Notes under the pieces: model-generated
Database searches by the model: none
What the model was told of the DNA's origin: nothing
What the model saw: only the letters and a program-made list of their open reading frames with translations
Program-made: the position numbers and the translations under genes
Part shown: positions 9,479 to 18,628 of the stretch, piece by piece
Numbering within the stretch: the stretch's first letter is position 1
How the letters are laid out: each line of letters begins with the position of its first letter
Origin: Prevotella sp. P6B1
Lineage (GTDB): Bacteria > Bacteroidota > Bacteroidia > Bacteroidales > Bacteroidaceae
Length of the DNA stretch: 64,000 bases
Assembly: GCF_000702825.1 (NCBI RefSeq)
Contig: NZ_JNKF01000010.1
Location: 62,001-126,000 of the forward strand
Direction: 5' to 3'

Positions 9479-9520
9479 AATCATCCCCATGGCAGATGGC
9501 TATGGGGATGATTTTGTGTT
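9479..9520 (+). terminator. Terminator of korAB
   Basis: A 12-bp perfect stem (9479-9490 with 9502-9513), 11-nt loop, then the T-rich tail TTGTGTT. Confidence 0.85.
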
Positions 9521-9582
9521 AATATACACTCATTATCCGATATTTCTTCTGACACTTAATTTCTAATTATTAATAAAATGAT

Positions 9583-9590
9583 TACCTTTG
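9583..9590 (+). promoter_or_regulatory. Promoter -7 element of the DASS transporter
   Basis: TACCTTTG followed by GC lies 53 bp before the start codon. The -33 region is only T-rich. Confidence 0.65.
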
Positions 9591-9643
9591 CGCTCGAATT
9601 TTTTCACTTAAAACCAAATATTAAATTATAGCTTTACAACAAT

Positions 9644-11149
9644 ATGTTTCACATTTACGAAGGATTTCATCTCGTTGAGACGTACCACAAAATGCGTCAC
9701 CAGCGTAAATACCATCCTGCTGATGGTACCAAACGTGCTATCAAGATTGCTTTGGTAGCGCTCGTCACTTTATTACTTTGGAATATGCCATCCGAGTGGT
9801 TCGGCATCCAGAACCTCACCGTTATCCAGCAGCGCGTCATCGCTATTTTTGCCTTTGCCACGCTGATGTGGATACTTGAAGTCGTTTCATCGTGGGCCAC
9901 ATCGATTGCCATCATCGTACTGATGCTGCTATTCTGCTCCGACAGCGGTATCAAACCTATGGTCGACCCAGAAGTAGTAGGCAAGTTGCTCTCGCACAAA
10001 GGTGTGATGGCTTCGTTTGCCGATCCTATCATCATGCTGTTTATCGGTGGTTTCGTACTGGCTATTGCCGCTACCAAAACTGGTCTTGATGCACAGTTGG
10101 CAAAAGTTCTGCTCCGCCCCTTCGGCACACGTAGTGAGATGGTACTCCTGGGCTTCCTGCTCATCACAGGTCTGTTCTCAATGTTTGTATCTAACACTGC
10201 CACAGCGGCTATGATGCTGACATTCCTCACCCCTGTGTTCCACCAGTTGCCACCCGAGGGAAAGGGTCGTATTGCTTTGGCCATGAGTATCCCTGTTGCT
10301 GCCAACCTTGGTGGTATGGGTACCCCTATCGGTACACCTCCAAACTCTATTGCCCTGAAGTATCTGAACGATCCTGAGGGATTGAATATGGGTCTTGGTT
10401 TCGGACAGTGGATGATGTTCATGTTCCCACTCGTGATTCTACTGCTGTTCATCAGCTGGCGCTTGCTGCTTAAGTTCTTCCCATTCAGTCAGAAGACGAT
10501 AGAATTGAAAATCGACGGTGGCATGCAGAAGGGTTTCCAGTCAACAGTAGTCATCATTACATTCATCGTTACTGTACTCCTTTGGCTTTCAGACCAGATC
10601 ACTGGCATCAACGCCAATACAGTGGCCATGGTTCCATTCTGTATCTTCGCCCTGACCGGCGTTATCAATAAGCGCGACCTTGAGCAGATTAACTGGAGTG
10701 TTATCTGGATGGTAGCCGGTGGTTTCGCACTGGGTTATGGTCTTAACTCTTCCGGTTTGGCCGCCAATGCCGTAGAGAGCATTCCCTTCGGTGAGTTCTC
10801 ACCCCTGCTCATCCTGCTGATTGGTGGTGCTATCTGCTACCTGCTCAGTAACTTCATCTCAAACTCAGCTACAGCAGCTTTGCTGATGCCTATTCTGGCA
10901 ATGGTCTGCGGTGCTATGGGCGACAAGCTGGCACCTATCGGCGGCACATCAACCATCCTGATCGGTGTGGCCATCGCAGCCTCATCAGCCATGATTCTGC
11001 CCATCTCTACCCCACCAAATGCACTGGCATTTGCTACGGGCTACGTAAAGCAGAGCGACATGTCGAAGATTGGTATCATCATGGGTATTGTTTCGATGGT
11101 ATTAGGTTTCGGTTTGGTTTACCTGATGGGAACACTTCACCTCATCTAA
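9644..11149 (+). CDS. DASS/SLC13-family sodium:dicarboxylate (or anion) symporter
   Basis: A 501-aa inner-membrane protein with about 11-12 hydrophobic segments. The two inverted DASS repeats each show the substrate/Na+ motif SNTxTA (SNTATAAMMLTFLTP and SNSATAALLMPI), paired with TPIGTPPNSIAL and ISTPPNALAF loops. The family carries succinate, fumarate, malate, citrate or sulfate with Na+. The proline-rich TPPN loops favour a dicarboxylate, but the substrate is not fixed by sequence alone. Placement beside korAB would suit C4-dicarboxylate traffic in a fumarate-reducing anaerobe. It is a single-gene unit ending at a terminator shared with upp. Confidence 0.9.
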   Translation: MFHIYEGFHLVETYHKMRHQRKYHPADGTKRAIKIALVALVTLLLWNMPSEWFGIQNLTVIQQRVIAIFAFATLMWILEVVSSWATSIAIIVLMLLFCSDSGIKPMVDPEVVGKLLSHKGVMASFADPIIMLFIGGFVLAIAATKTGLDAQLAKVLLRPFGTRSEMVLLGFLLITGLFSMFVSNTATAAMMLTFLTPVFHQLPPEGKGRIALAMSIPVAANLGGMGTPIGTPPNSIALKYLNDPEGLNMGLGFGQWMMFMFPLVILLLFISWRLLLKFFPFSQKTIELKIDGGMQKGFQSTVVIITFIVTVLLWLSDQITGINANTVAMVPFCIFALTGVINKRDLEQINWSVIWMVAGGFALGYGLNSSGLAANAVESIPFGEFSPLLILLIGGAICYLLSNFISNSATAALLMPILAMVCGAMGDKLAPIGGTSTILIGVAIAASSAMILPISTPPNALAFATGYVKQSDMSKIGIIMGIVSMVLGFGLVYLMGTLHLI

Positions 11150-11155
11150 CATACA

Positions 11156-11191
11156 AAAAGAAATCCCGCTCGATTGAGTGGGATTTCTTTT
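11156..11191. terminator. Bidirectional terminator between the transporter and upp
   Basis: Stem AAATCCCGCTC/GAGTGGGATTT (one G-T pair) with loop GATT, an A-run on one side and a T-run on the other. It serves both convergent genes. Confidence 0.9.
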
Positions 11192-11197
11192 TTTTTC

Positions 11198-11857
11198 TTA
11201 TAACTTCTCTCCGTAACAGAGGTCGCCACAGTCGCCGAAGCCAGGAACGATGTATTTATGTTCGTTCATGCCTGGGTCGATAGCAGCGCACCAGATGGTA
11301 GAGCCATCAGGGAGCGCACTCTTTACGACCTCAAGACCCTCGGGCACAGCAATCACACAAGCCACATGGATTTTCTTAGGCTTGCCCGTTCTTACCAGTG
11401 CCTCGATACTTGCTGCCATCGAGCCACCTGTCGCCAGCATGGGATCAACAATTACCAGTGTTTTTCCCTTGGCACTTGGTGCAGCCAGATACTCTGTATG
11501 TACGCCTACTTCGGTATGCTCACGGTTGGTGTACATACGATAGGCCGATACAAAGGCATTGTCGGCGTGGTCGAATACATTAATAAAGCCTTCATGGAAG
11601 GGAAGTCCTGCACGCAATACGGTAGCAATCAGGAGATCCTCCTTTGGCAATTGGATATCCAGTGTGCCAAGTGGTGTTGTCACCGTCTTCGGTCTGTACT
11701 CCAGTGTCTTCGACAGTTCGTACGCCATCATCTCGCCTACGCGCTTGATGTTATGACGGAACAGCAGTCGGTTCTTCTGATAGTTCTTGTCTCTCAGCTC
11801 AGCCATATACAGGTTGATCACCGAGTTAGTCTTACTAAAATCTACAACTTCAATCAT
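11198..11857 (-). CDS. upp: Uracil phosphoribosyltransferase
   Basis: A 219-aa cytoplasmic enzyme that makes UMP from uracil and PRPP (pyrimidine salvage). The PRPP-binding motif VDPMLATGGSM and the C-terminal uracil-binding region around DPGMNEHKYIVPGFGDCGD identify it. The N-terminus (MIEVVDFSKTNSV) is of the longer Bacteroidetes form. It is monocistronic and convergent with the DASS transporter. Confidence 0.94.
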   Translation of the reverse strand: MIEVVDFSKTNSVINLYMAELRDKNYQKNRLLFRHNIKRVGEMMAYELSKTLEYRPKTVTTPLGTLDIQLPKEDLLIATVLRAGLPFHEGFINVFDHADNAFVSAYRMYTNREHTEVGVHTEYLAAPSAKGKTLVIVDPMLATGGSMAASIEALVRTGKPKKIHVACVIAVPEGLEVVKSALPDGSTIWCAAIDPGMNEHKYIVPGFGDCGDLCYGEKL

Positions 11858-11892
11858 ACTATTTCGTTATTTGTCCGATCATTCAAACGCCA

Positions 11893-11924
11893 CAAAGGTA
11901 CAACTTTTTTCCTTCAATCGCAAG
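11893..11924 (-). promoter_or_regulatory. upp promoter
   Basis: On the minus strand, CTTG (11921-11924), 20 bp, TACCTTTG (11893-11900). Confidence 0.7.
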
Positions 11925-11963
11925 AAAATACAGAAAAAACGACAAAGAGTAACGTTTTTATCG

Positions 11964-13466
11964 TCAGGACAAATCGGAAGGACTGATTCCAAACTCTTCC
12001 TTAAAGCATTTGGTAAAGTAGCTGGGAGCAGTAAAACCAACCTCGTAGGCAACCTCAGAGATGGTTTTATCACCTTTCACCAATAACTGGTAACCGCGAT
12101 TTAATCGGGCTGTACGCAGCAATTCCACAGGCGAAGAACCTGAGATGGCCTTTACTTTACGATATAGCTGCACGCGACTGAGATTCATGGCTGCGGCCAA
12201 ATCGTCAACACTCAGATCGCTATCTGAAAGACGAGCCTCAACAACATCCTTGAATCGGATAATGAACAGCGGTTCCTGAGTTGGCTCTTCGACTGTAGGT
12301 TGTTGTCTTACAGGTTGTTTAGCTACGTTTTCTGCTTCCATATTCCACAGATTATTGACGATGCGTTCGCGCTGAGCCGAAACCTTACTGCGATAATACA
12401 GGATAAAGAGTACAAGGGCAAGGGCTAACAGAGCAATAGCAAAGAGTGCCAACAGCGAGATGGTGCGCTGCGTTGACAGCTGTTCAAGATAGCCAGCAGC
12501 CTTTTTCTGAAGTTTATTAAGATTATGAGCCTGACGCACTACCTCGTCGCTTTCAAGTAGCAGCACCGTTGCATTATCACGAGTTACGAGAGCTGATGTG
12601 AGCATCGTCTCCTTTTGGTATTGTTTACCATCGAGTATGTCGATGGCCAGTTGTAGCAGTTGGTCGCCACGTGTAGGATAGATATACGATGCATCAAGCA
12701 GCGAATCACGCACTTGCTGAATACCGCCATCAACTCCTGGCAAAGCATCAATACCACAGAACATCGGCAGTCTGGCGCCACGCTCTTCGAACGCCTTACG
12801 GGCACCAATGGCAGAACGGTCATTATGACCAAACACAACATCGATGCCATTCAAATCACCTTTCCAGTTCTTCACTGCCTCATAAGCCGTAGGCTCAGTC
12901 CAGTCACCTTGTATCTCGGTCACAACCTTGATTTCAGGATAAGATGCTATGGCAACGTGAAAACCATTATAACGCTCCTCGGCGGGAGACGAACCTTTAA
13001 GGCCCATAATCTCCATGATAGTACCCTTGCCGTTAAGCTGTGTTGCGATATATTCGCCCATTATGTGTCCCATCTCGTAGTTGTCGGCACTTACAAAGGC
13101 GGTATACTTGCGTGAGTCTGTCTTACGTTCAAACACGATAACAGGTATGCCCTTGTCGTATGCGCGGTCGATGGCAGGTGATACCGATGTCAATTGATTA
13201 GGAGCCACAATCAGCAGACTGATACCACTCGCTACCAGACTGTCTATCTGTTTACTCTGAAGTTCAGAATCGTCGTGAGCAGCAGTAAAACGTAGTTCTA
13301 CGCCCTCATGGAAGTTAGCCTCCATTCTCATCTCGGCGTTCTGCCAATCACGCCATATATCCTCAGAACATTGTGAAACACCTATTATATATTTAGGTTC
13401 GTTTTGCTTGCAACCCATCAGCAGGACTGCAGCAAACGTAAAAAGGTAAATTGATAAGTTCCTCAT
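11964..13466 (-). CDS. Membrane-tethered sugar-sensing AraC-type regulator (periplasmic-binding domain, TM, HTH; no kinase)
   Basis: The protein is 500 aa. The start at 13466 (MRNLSIYLFTF) gives a signal-like N-terminus with LMGC at Cys19, a poor lipobox; upstream in-frame codons would spoil it and lie in the promoter. Residues 26-315 form a ribose/fructose-type periplasmic-binding domain (IIGVSQCSEDIW, LLIVAPNQ, GHNDRSAIGA, FCGIDALPG). Residues 337-357 form one transmembrane helix, and 402-500 an AraC DNA-binding domain with two helix-turn-helix units. No HisKA, ATPase or receiver domain is present, although the sensor resembles that of the fructose-sensing hybrid two-component protein BT1754. 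It is divergent from the fructan operon, so it is probably its activator, switched by periplasmic fructose. The ligand is inferred. Confidence 0.9.
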   Translation of the reverse strand: MRNLSIYLFTFAAVLLMGCKQNEPKYIIGVSQCSEDIWRDWQNAEMRMEANFHEGVELRFTAAHDDSELQSKQIDSLVASGISLLIVAPNQLTSVSPAIDRAYDKGIPVIVFERKTDSRKYTAFVSADNYEMGHIMGEYIATQLNGKGTIMEIMGLKGSSPAEERYNGFHVAIASYPEIKVVTEIQGDWTEPTAYEAVKNWKGDLNGIDVVFGHNDRSAIGARKAFEERGARLPMFCGIDALPGVDGGIQQVRDSLLDASYIYPTRGDQLLQLAIDILDGKQYQKETMLTSALVTRDNATVLLLESDEVVRQAHNLNKLQKKAAGYLEQLSTQRTISLLALFAIALLALALVLFILYYRSKVSAQRERIVNNLWNMEAENVAKQPVRQQPTVEEPTQEPLFIIRFKDVVEARLSDSDLSVDDLAAAMNLSRVQLYRKVKAISGSSPVELLRTARLNRGYQLLVKGDKTISEVAYEVGFTAPSYFTKCFKEEFGISPSDLS

Positions 13467-13483
13467 AATCGTCTTAAGTTTTA

Positions 13484-13553
13484 TGTTGGCAAATATAAAA
13501 AAAAGTTCTGATATACAAGACATTCTTGCGTAATTTTTGTATATTTGCCAACA
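13484..13553. promoter_or_regulatory. Mirrored promoter elements (14-bp inverted repeat) between regulator and SusC
   Basis: TGTTGGCAAATATA (13484-13497) is repeated in perfect inverse orientation at 13540-13553, 42 bp apart. Each arm contains a -7-like TATATTTG, one pointing toward the regulator gene and one toward the susC-like gene. The left arm is the likely regulator promoter; the right arm may be a second, distal promoter or a binding site. Confidence 0.65.
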
Positions 13554-13567
13554 GATACTAACAAAAA

Positions 13568-13662
13568 ACGTTCATTTGATAACAAAAATGATACATTGAA
13601 ACAATTTTTGAACGGGATGAACGATATTTTAACGCTGTGCTAACGATACATTTGTACTTTTG
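13568..13662 (+). promoter_or_regulatory. Fructan operon 1 promoter and candidate AraC-type operator
   Basis: The -7 box is TACTTTTG at 13655-13662; no TTTG is present at -33, as expected for activator dependence. Upstream are CGTTCA at 13569, TGAAAC at 13597 and TGAACG at 13618. The last two are direct repeats spaced 21 bp apart. The same elements occur at the same offsets before the GH32 gene at 22092. Confidence 0.65.
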
Positions 13663-13711
13663 CAGCAGAAATTTAAAATCAAATGAGTACTAACAATTAA
13701 AACAAGCAACA

Positions 13712-16700
13712 ATGAAAGAACTAAAGAAAATGTTTCTGAGTTTTGCACTCTTGCTGATGAGTACTATAATGTACGCTCAGACAGAGATCAGTGGTACGGT
13801 GGTCGACGCTACAGGAGAATCGTTCATCGGCGCCACAGTGAAGGAGAAAGGAACATCAAACGGTACTGTGACTGATTTCGATGGAAACTTCACCTTAAAA
13901 GTAAACGAAGGTGCTATCCTCGTTATCTCGTACATTGGCTACCAGACACAGGAGGCGCCAGCACAACAAGGTATGAAGGTAACGCTGAAAGAGGACAGCG
14001 AACTACTGAAAGAAGTGGTAGTAACTGGTTATACCACCCAGCGTAAGGCAGACCTGACTGGTGCCATCTCGACCGTAAGCGTGGATGAAATAGCCAAGCA
14101 GAACGAAAACAACCCGATGAAGGCTCTGCAAGGTCGTGTACCAGGCATGAATATCACAGCCGATGGTAATCCATCAGGTGCTGCTACGGTTCGTATACGT
14201 GGTGTTGGAACCCTGAACGACAACGATCCACTTTACATTATCGACGGCGTACCCACAAAAGCTGGTATGCACGAGTTGAACGGTAATGATATCGAGAGCA
14301 TCCAGGTGCTGAAGGATGCTGCCTCAGCCAGTATCTATGGTAGCCGTGCAGCCAATGGTGTGATCATTATCACCACCAAGAAGGGTAAGGATGGCAAGGT
14401 GAAGGTGAACTTCGACGGTAGCGTTGCTACATCATTCTATACCAATAAGATTGAGACTATGAACGCCAGTGAGTGGGGACGCGCCTACTGGCAGGCTTGC
14501 GTGAACGACGGTGTGAACCCAAGCAACAACAATCTGGGATACAACTACGACTGGAGTTACGACGCTAAGGGCAATCCCGTACTGAATAATATGACTATGA
14601 ACATGTATCTGGACGAGAACGCCAGTGTACGTGCAGGTGATACAGACTGGTTTAATGAAATTACACGCACAGGTGTGGTACAGCAGTATAATCTCTCTGT
14701 AAGCAATGGATCGGAGAAGGGAAGCTCATTCTTCTCACTGGGCTACTACGACAACCAGGGAACCATTAAGAAAAGTAACTTCAACCGCCTGTCGGCTCGT
14801 GCTAATGCAGACTATAAGTTATTCGACGGCAAGGTGATCATTGGTGAGAACTTCACTATGAACCGCACAAAGGGTGTTGACGCTCCCGGTGGTGTGTTGG
14901 AGCACGCACTGGAGTTCAATCCAAACTTCCCTATTTATGCAGAGAATGGCAAATATGCTCAGGCACTGGGTGCTTACTCTGAGCGCGAGAATCCACTGAG
15001 CATGATCGACAATGCAAAGGACAATGAATATACACAGTGGCGCTCATTCGGCGATGTACATCTGAGCATCACTCCATTCAAGAACTTTATGATTCGCACC
15101 ACTCTTGGTATGGACTACACACAGAAAGAGCAGCGATTCTTTACCTACCCTATCGAAAATGGTAAGGTAAAGCGTACCGATAGTGCCGTAGAGAGCAAGC
15201 AGGAGCACTGGATGCGCTGGATGTGGAACGCCATAGCTACCTATAATCTTGAGATCGGCAAACATCGTGGCGACGCCATGATTGGTACTGAGGTGAATCG
15301 TCAGGACTACAAGTGGAACAGTGCCAAGCGCTATGAGTTGGCTATTCTTAACACCGACTACATGTGGCCAAGTGCAGGTGCAGGCAAGCAACTGGCAGAA
15401 GGTTCAGGCGAAGGTTTCAGTCTTGTATCTTTCTTCGGAAAGGTTAACTATACCTATGATGACAAGTATCTGGCTAGCTTTACTATCCGTCGAGATGGTT
15501 CGAGCCGATTTGGTACAAACAACCAGTACGGTACATTCCCATCAGTATCTGCAGGCTGGCGCCTCTCAGAAGAGAAGTTTATGGCTAAGACAAAGGGCTG
15601 GCTCGACAATCTGAAGCTGCGCTACTCTTGGGGACAGACTGGTAACCAGGAGATTTCGAACACAGCACGCTACACCCTCTACAAGAGCGTTGTATCAACA
15701 GGACTGTGGGGCAGCGGACAGGCTGGTTCATCATACGACATTAGCGGTAAAAACGGCGGATACGATCTGGCTAACGGTTACGTACGCAATCAGCGCGGCA
15801 ACGACGATATCAAGTGGGAGACAACCACACAGCATAACATCGGTCTAGACTTCGCTATGCTGAGAAACGAAATCTATGGTAGTTTCGACTGGTTCAATAA
15901 GAAGACTACCGACATTCTGCTCTTCATGGAAGGTATCGCAGCTATGGGTGAAGGTTCTGGTCAGTGGATCAATGCCGGCGAGGTAAAGAACAACGGTTGG
16001 GAGTTGAGCATTGGTTATCGCCACCAGTTGGAGAATGGTTTCTCGTGGGACATCAACGGAAACATCAGTAAATATGTGAACGAGATAACAAAACTGCCTG
16101 AGACAGTAGCTGCCAACGGTAAGTATGGTGGTAACGGTGTGAAGAGTGTTGTAGGTCATCCTATGTTCTCGCAGGTAGGCTACATCTACGACGGGATCTT
16201 CAAGAGTCAGGAGGAGATTGATAATCATGCTACACAGGAAGGTGCTGGCCTGGGCCGCATACGCTATAAGGACCTTAATGGCGACGGCGTTATTACTGAG
16301 GCCGACCAGGACTGGATTTACGATCCAACACCCGACTTCACTTGGGGATTGAACATCTATCTGCAGTATAAGGACTGGGATTTGACTATGTTCTGGCAAG
16401 GCGTACAGGGTGTTGATGTAGACTGTCGCGGATATAAGTCGCAGACCGACTTCTGGGCCAACTCAGCCATCAACGTACCTTATCTGAACAAGGGTAAGCG
16501 AGCACTCGATGCCTGGAGCCCAGCTAATCCTGGCAGCAACATCCCTGCACTCACCACATCGGATACAAACAATGAAGGACGTGTTTCATCTTACTATATA
16601 GAGAATGGTAGTTACGTGAAGCTGCGCACCATACAGTTGGGTTACAACATACCTAAGAAGGTGACAGACAAGCTACACACAGACCGCATACGTCTTTACG

Positions 16701-16822
16701 CTTCGGCTCAGAACCTGATCACTATCAAGAGCAACAAGTTTACAGGTGCAGATCCTGAGAACCCTGGATTCAACTATCCTATTCCCCTCAATCTTACATT
16801 CGGACTTAATGTTTCATTCTAA
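13712..16822 (+). CDS. SusC-like TonB-dependent outer-membrane transporter (fructan locus)
   Basis: The protein is 1036 aa with a signal peptide ending MYAQ. It has a CarboxypepD_reg-like domain (ISGTVVDATGESFIGATV, VTDFDGNFTL), a TonB box region (EVVVTGYTTQ), a plug domain (VRIRGVGTLNDNDPLYIIDGVP, IYGSRAANGVIIITTKKG) and a long beta-barrel ending in aromatic Phe. It imports oligosaccharides across the outer membrane with the adjacent SusD-like protein and TonB/ExbBD energy. It is the first gene of the operon to 21631 (16 bp gap to SusD). Fructan substrate is inferred from the GH32 enzymes in the locus. Confidence 0.95.
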   Translation: MKELKKMFLSFALLLMSTIMYAQTEISGTVVDATGESFIGATVKEKGTSNGTVTDFDGNFTLKVNEGAILVISYIGYQTQEAPAQQGMKVTLKEDSELLKEVVVTGYTTQRKADLTGAISTVSVDEIAKQNENNPMKALQGRVPGMNITADGNPSGAATVRIRGVGTLNDNDPLYIIDGVPTKAGMHELNGNDIESIQVLKDAASASIYGSRAANGVIIITTKKGKDGKVKVNFDGSVATSFYTNKIETMNASEWGRAYWQACVNDGVNPSNNNLGYNYDWSYDAKGNPVLNNMTMNMYLDENASVRAGDTDWFNEITRTGVVQQYNLSVSNGSEKGSSFFSLGYYDNQGTIKKSNFNRLSARANADYKLFDGKVIIGENFTMNRTKGVDAPGGVLEHALEFNPNFPIYAENGKYAQALGAYSERENPLSMIDNAKDNEYTQWRSFGDVHLSITPFKNFMIRTTLGMDYTQKEQRFFTYPIENGKVKRTDSAVESKQEHWMRWMWNAIATYNLEIGKHRGDAMIGTEVNRQDYKWNSAKRYELAILNTDYMWPSAGAGKQLAEGSGEGFSLVSFFGKVNYTYDDKYLASFTIRRDGSSRFGTNNQYGTFPSVSAGWRLSEEKFMAKTKGWLDNLKLRYSWGQTGNQEISNTARYTLYKSVVSTGLWGSGQAGSSYDISGKNGGYDLANGYVRNQRGNDDIKWETTTQHNIGLDFAMLRNEIYGSFDWFNKKTTDILLFMEGIAAMGEGSGQWINAGEVKNNGWELSIGYRHQLENGFSWDINGNISKYVNEITKLPETVAANGKYGGNGVKSVVGHPMFSQVGYIYDGIFKSQEEIDNHATQEGAGLGRIRYKDLNGDGVITEADQDWIYDPTPDFTWGLNIYLQYKDWDLTMFWQGVQGVDVDCRGYKSQTDFWANSAINVPYLNKGKRALDAWSPANPGSNIPALTTSDTNNEGRVSSYYIENGSYVKLRTIQLGYNIPKKVTDKLHTDRIRLYASAQNLITIKSNKFTGADPENPGFNYPIPLNLTFGLNVSF

Positions 16823-16837
16823 AATATAGCAACGATT

Positions 16838-18583
16838 ATGAAAACGATATATAGAACAATCTGCGCAATCTGCGTAATCTGCGGTCTTACTGCCTGCTCT
16901 GATTTCCTGGAGGAACAGGTGCCACAGGCAACGCTGACTCAGGACGAGGTAAAGAACCCTGAGTATATCGACAACGTGCTGATTTCAGCATACGCTGGAC
17001 TGGTTTCGATTGAGGATATGAACGCATCGTTCTCACTCTGGAACTACGACACACGAAGCGACGACGCATACGTTGGCGGTTCAGACTTCTCTGATGGTGA
17101 GCCTTTCCACAGACTAGAAAAGAGTACTGGCGTAATGACTACCGACTGGCCTTTCAGTTCTATCTGGAATCGCTTCTACAACTATCTTTCACGCGTTAAC
17201 TTGTCGCTTGATATTCTGGCAAGTGCCGATCAGGAGAATGCTACCATACAGCAGCGTACTGCCGAGATGAAGTTCCTGCGTGCATACGGCCACTTCCAGC
17301 TGAAGCGACTATTTAAGAAGATTCCATTTGTGAACAAGCCAAACATGCAGGAAGAGGACTACAATAATCTCTCGAACACAGAGTATACCAACGACGAGGG
17401 TTGGCAGCAGATTATCAACGATCTGGAGGATGCCTACGCAGTACTGCCAGAAGCTCAGACTGAGAAGGGACGCCCAACAAAGGCCGCTTGTGCAGCATTC
17501 CTGGCTAAGGTATATCTGTATAAGGCATATCGTCAGGACGATGCCAGCAGCAATCAGGTAACAGCCATCAACGAGGCAGACCTGCAGAAGGTTGTAGATT
17601 ACACCAATCCAGCCATCTATACCAAGGCCGGCTATGGTCTGGAGCCAGATATGCACAACAACTTCCGTCCTGAGGAGCAGTACGAGAACGGCAAGGAGAG
17701 TCTGTGGGCTATCCAGTACTCTAGAAACGATGGTACAGTTTATGGCAATCTGAACTTCTCTTACAGACTGATTGTTCCATGTATTCCTAAGGTACACGAC
17801 TCTGGTTGCGACTTCTATAAGCCATCGCACAATCTGGTAAGTGCCTATCGCACCAACAGCGACGGTCTGCCAATGCTCGACACTTTTGCAGACGAAGAAT
17901 ACACCGTAGGCTCAACACAGACTGTAGATCCAAGACTGTTTGTAACAGTAGGTGTACCTGGTACTCCATATATGTTCAACCCAAGCTTTATGATTGCCGA
18001 GAGCAACGCATGGAGCCGCTCAGGTGGTACATTCGGATACTTTGTATCGCTAAAGCAGAATGTTGATCCATCTCTTACTGACAGCTATCTGTATCTGTGC
18101 GATTCACAGTGGGCAAGTTCGATGAACCGCATCGTTCTACGCTATGCTGACGTTCTGTTGATGCGTGCTGAGGCACAGGCTCAACTGGGACAGATTTCTG
18201 AGGCTATCGCCCTGGTAAATCAGGTTCGCGAGCGTGCAGCTGGTATGGCTACAAACAGCATCGTTTCTAACTATCCTAATAAATATGGCGTACACTATGC
18301 AGTAGGTAAGTACAACGGTAACTACAGCAAGGACGAGGCCATGAAGATAATAAAGATGGAACGCCGATTGGAGCTGGCAATGGAGAGTGAGCGTTTCTTC
18401 GACCTGGTACGTTGGGGCGATGCAGCAACTGTACTTAACAAGTACTACTCTACAGAGAGTGAGAAGATGAACTTCCTGAGCGGATCGCAGTTTACAGCCA
18501 ACAAGAACGAGTACCTGCCTGTACCATTCGAGCAGATGGCAGCATCTAACGGACACTACACTCAGAACTGTGGACAGTGGTAA
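16838..18583 (+). CDS. SusD-like surface oligosaccharide-binding lipoprotein (fructan locus)
   Basis: The 581-aa RagB/SusD family protein caps the SusC barrel and binds glycan. The lipoprotein signal ends LTAC (Cys20). TPR-type helices follow (AEMKFLRAYGHFQLKRLF) and the family's C-terminal R-x-x-E-L-A-x-E-S-x-R-F-F-D-L-V-R-W motif (RRLELAMESERFFDLVRW) is intact. Its signal peptide core is encoded by tandem 9-nt units (see repeat). It lies 15 bp after the SusC gene. Confidence 0.95.
   Translation: MKTIYRTICAICVICGLTACSDFLEEQVPQATLTQDEVKNPEYIDNVLISAYAGLVSIEDMNASFSLWNYDTRSDDAYVGGSDFSDGEPFHRLEKSTGVMTTDWPFSSIWNRFYNYLSRVNLSLDILASADQENATIQQRTAEMKFLRAYGHFQLKRLFKKIPFVNKPNMQEEDYNNLSNTEYTNDEGWQQIINDLEDAYAVLPEAQTEKGRPTKAACAAFLAKVYLYKAYRQDDASSNQVTAINEADLQKVVDYTNPAIYTKAGYGLEPDMHNNFRPEEQYENGKESLWAIQYSRNDGTVYGNLNFSYRLIVPCIPKVHDSGCDFYKPSHNLVSAYRTNSDGLPMLDTFADEEYTVGSTQTVDPRLFVTVGVPGTPYMFNPSFMIAESNAWSRSGGTFGYFVSLKQNVDPSLTDSYLYLCDSQWASSMNRIVLRYADVLLMRAEAQAQLGQISEAIALVNQVRERAAGMATNSIVSNYPNKYGVHYAVGKYNGNYSKDEAMKIIKMERRLELAMESERFFDLVRWGDAATVLNKYYSTESEKMNFLSGSQFTANKNEYLPVPFEQMAASNGHYTQNCGQW
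16859..16885 (+). repeat. 9-nt tandem repeat encoding a signal peptide core
   Basis: ATCTGCGCA, ATCTGCGTA, ATCTGCGGT in frame, encoding I-C-A-I-C-V-I-C-G. The same unit recurs in the signal peptides of the genes at 18629, 43038 and 43593. Confidence 0.75.
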
Positions 18584-18598
18584 GAATCGAGTTAAGAT

Positions 18599-18619
18599 TT
18601 AAAAATTAAGAATTTAGAG
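18599..18619 (+). repeat. AT-rich dispersed repeat, copy 1
   Basis: A 21-bp sequence containing AAATTAAGAATTTAGAG lies between the SusD gene and the next lipoprotein gene. It is identical to 23759-23779. Both copies sit in intergenic gaps inside the fructan locus. Confidence 0.6.
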
Positions 18620-18628
18620 TTAAGAGTT

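Noticed and set aside
6312..11857. tRNA-Pro as an integration site for the following genes
   Set aside because: Genes after it are core metabolism (korAB, upp), there is no integrase, and no repeat of the tRNA 3' end was noticed downstream.
11258..11986. 242-codon plus-strand frame across upp
   Set aside because: It overlaps the clear upp gene on the other strand and its translation shows no protein-like pattern.
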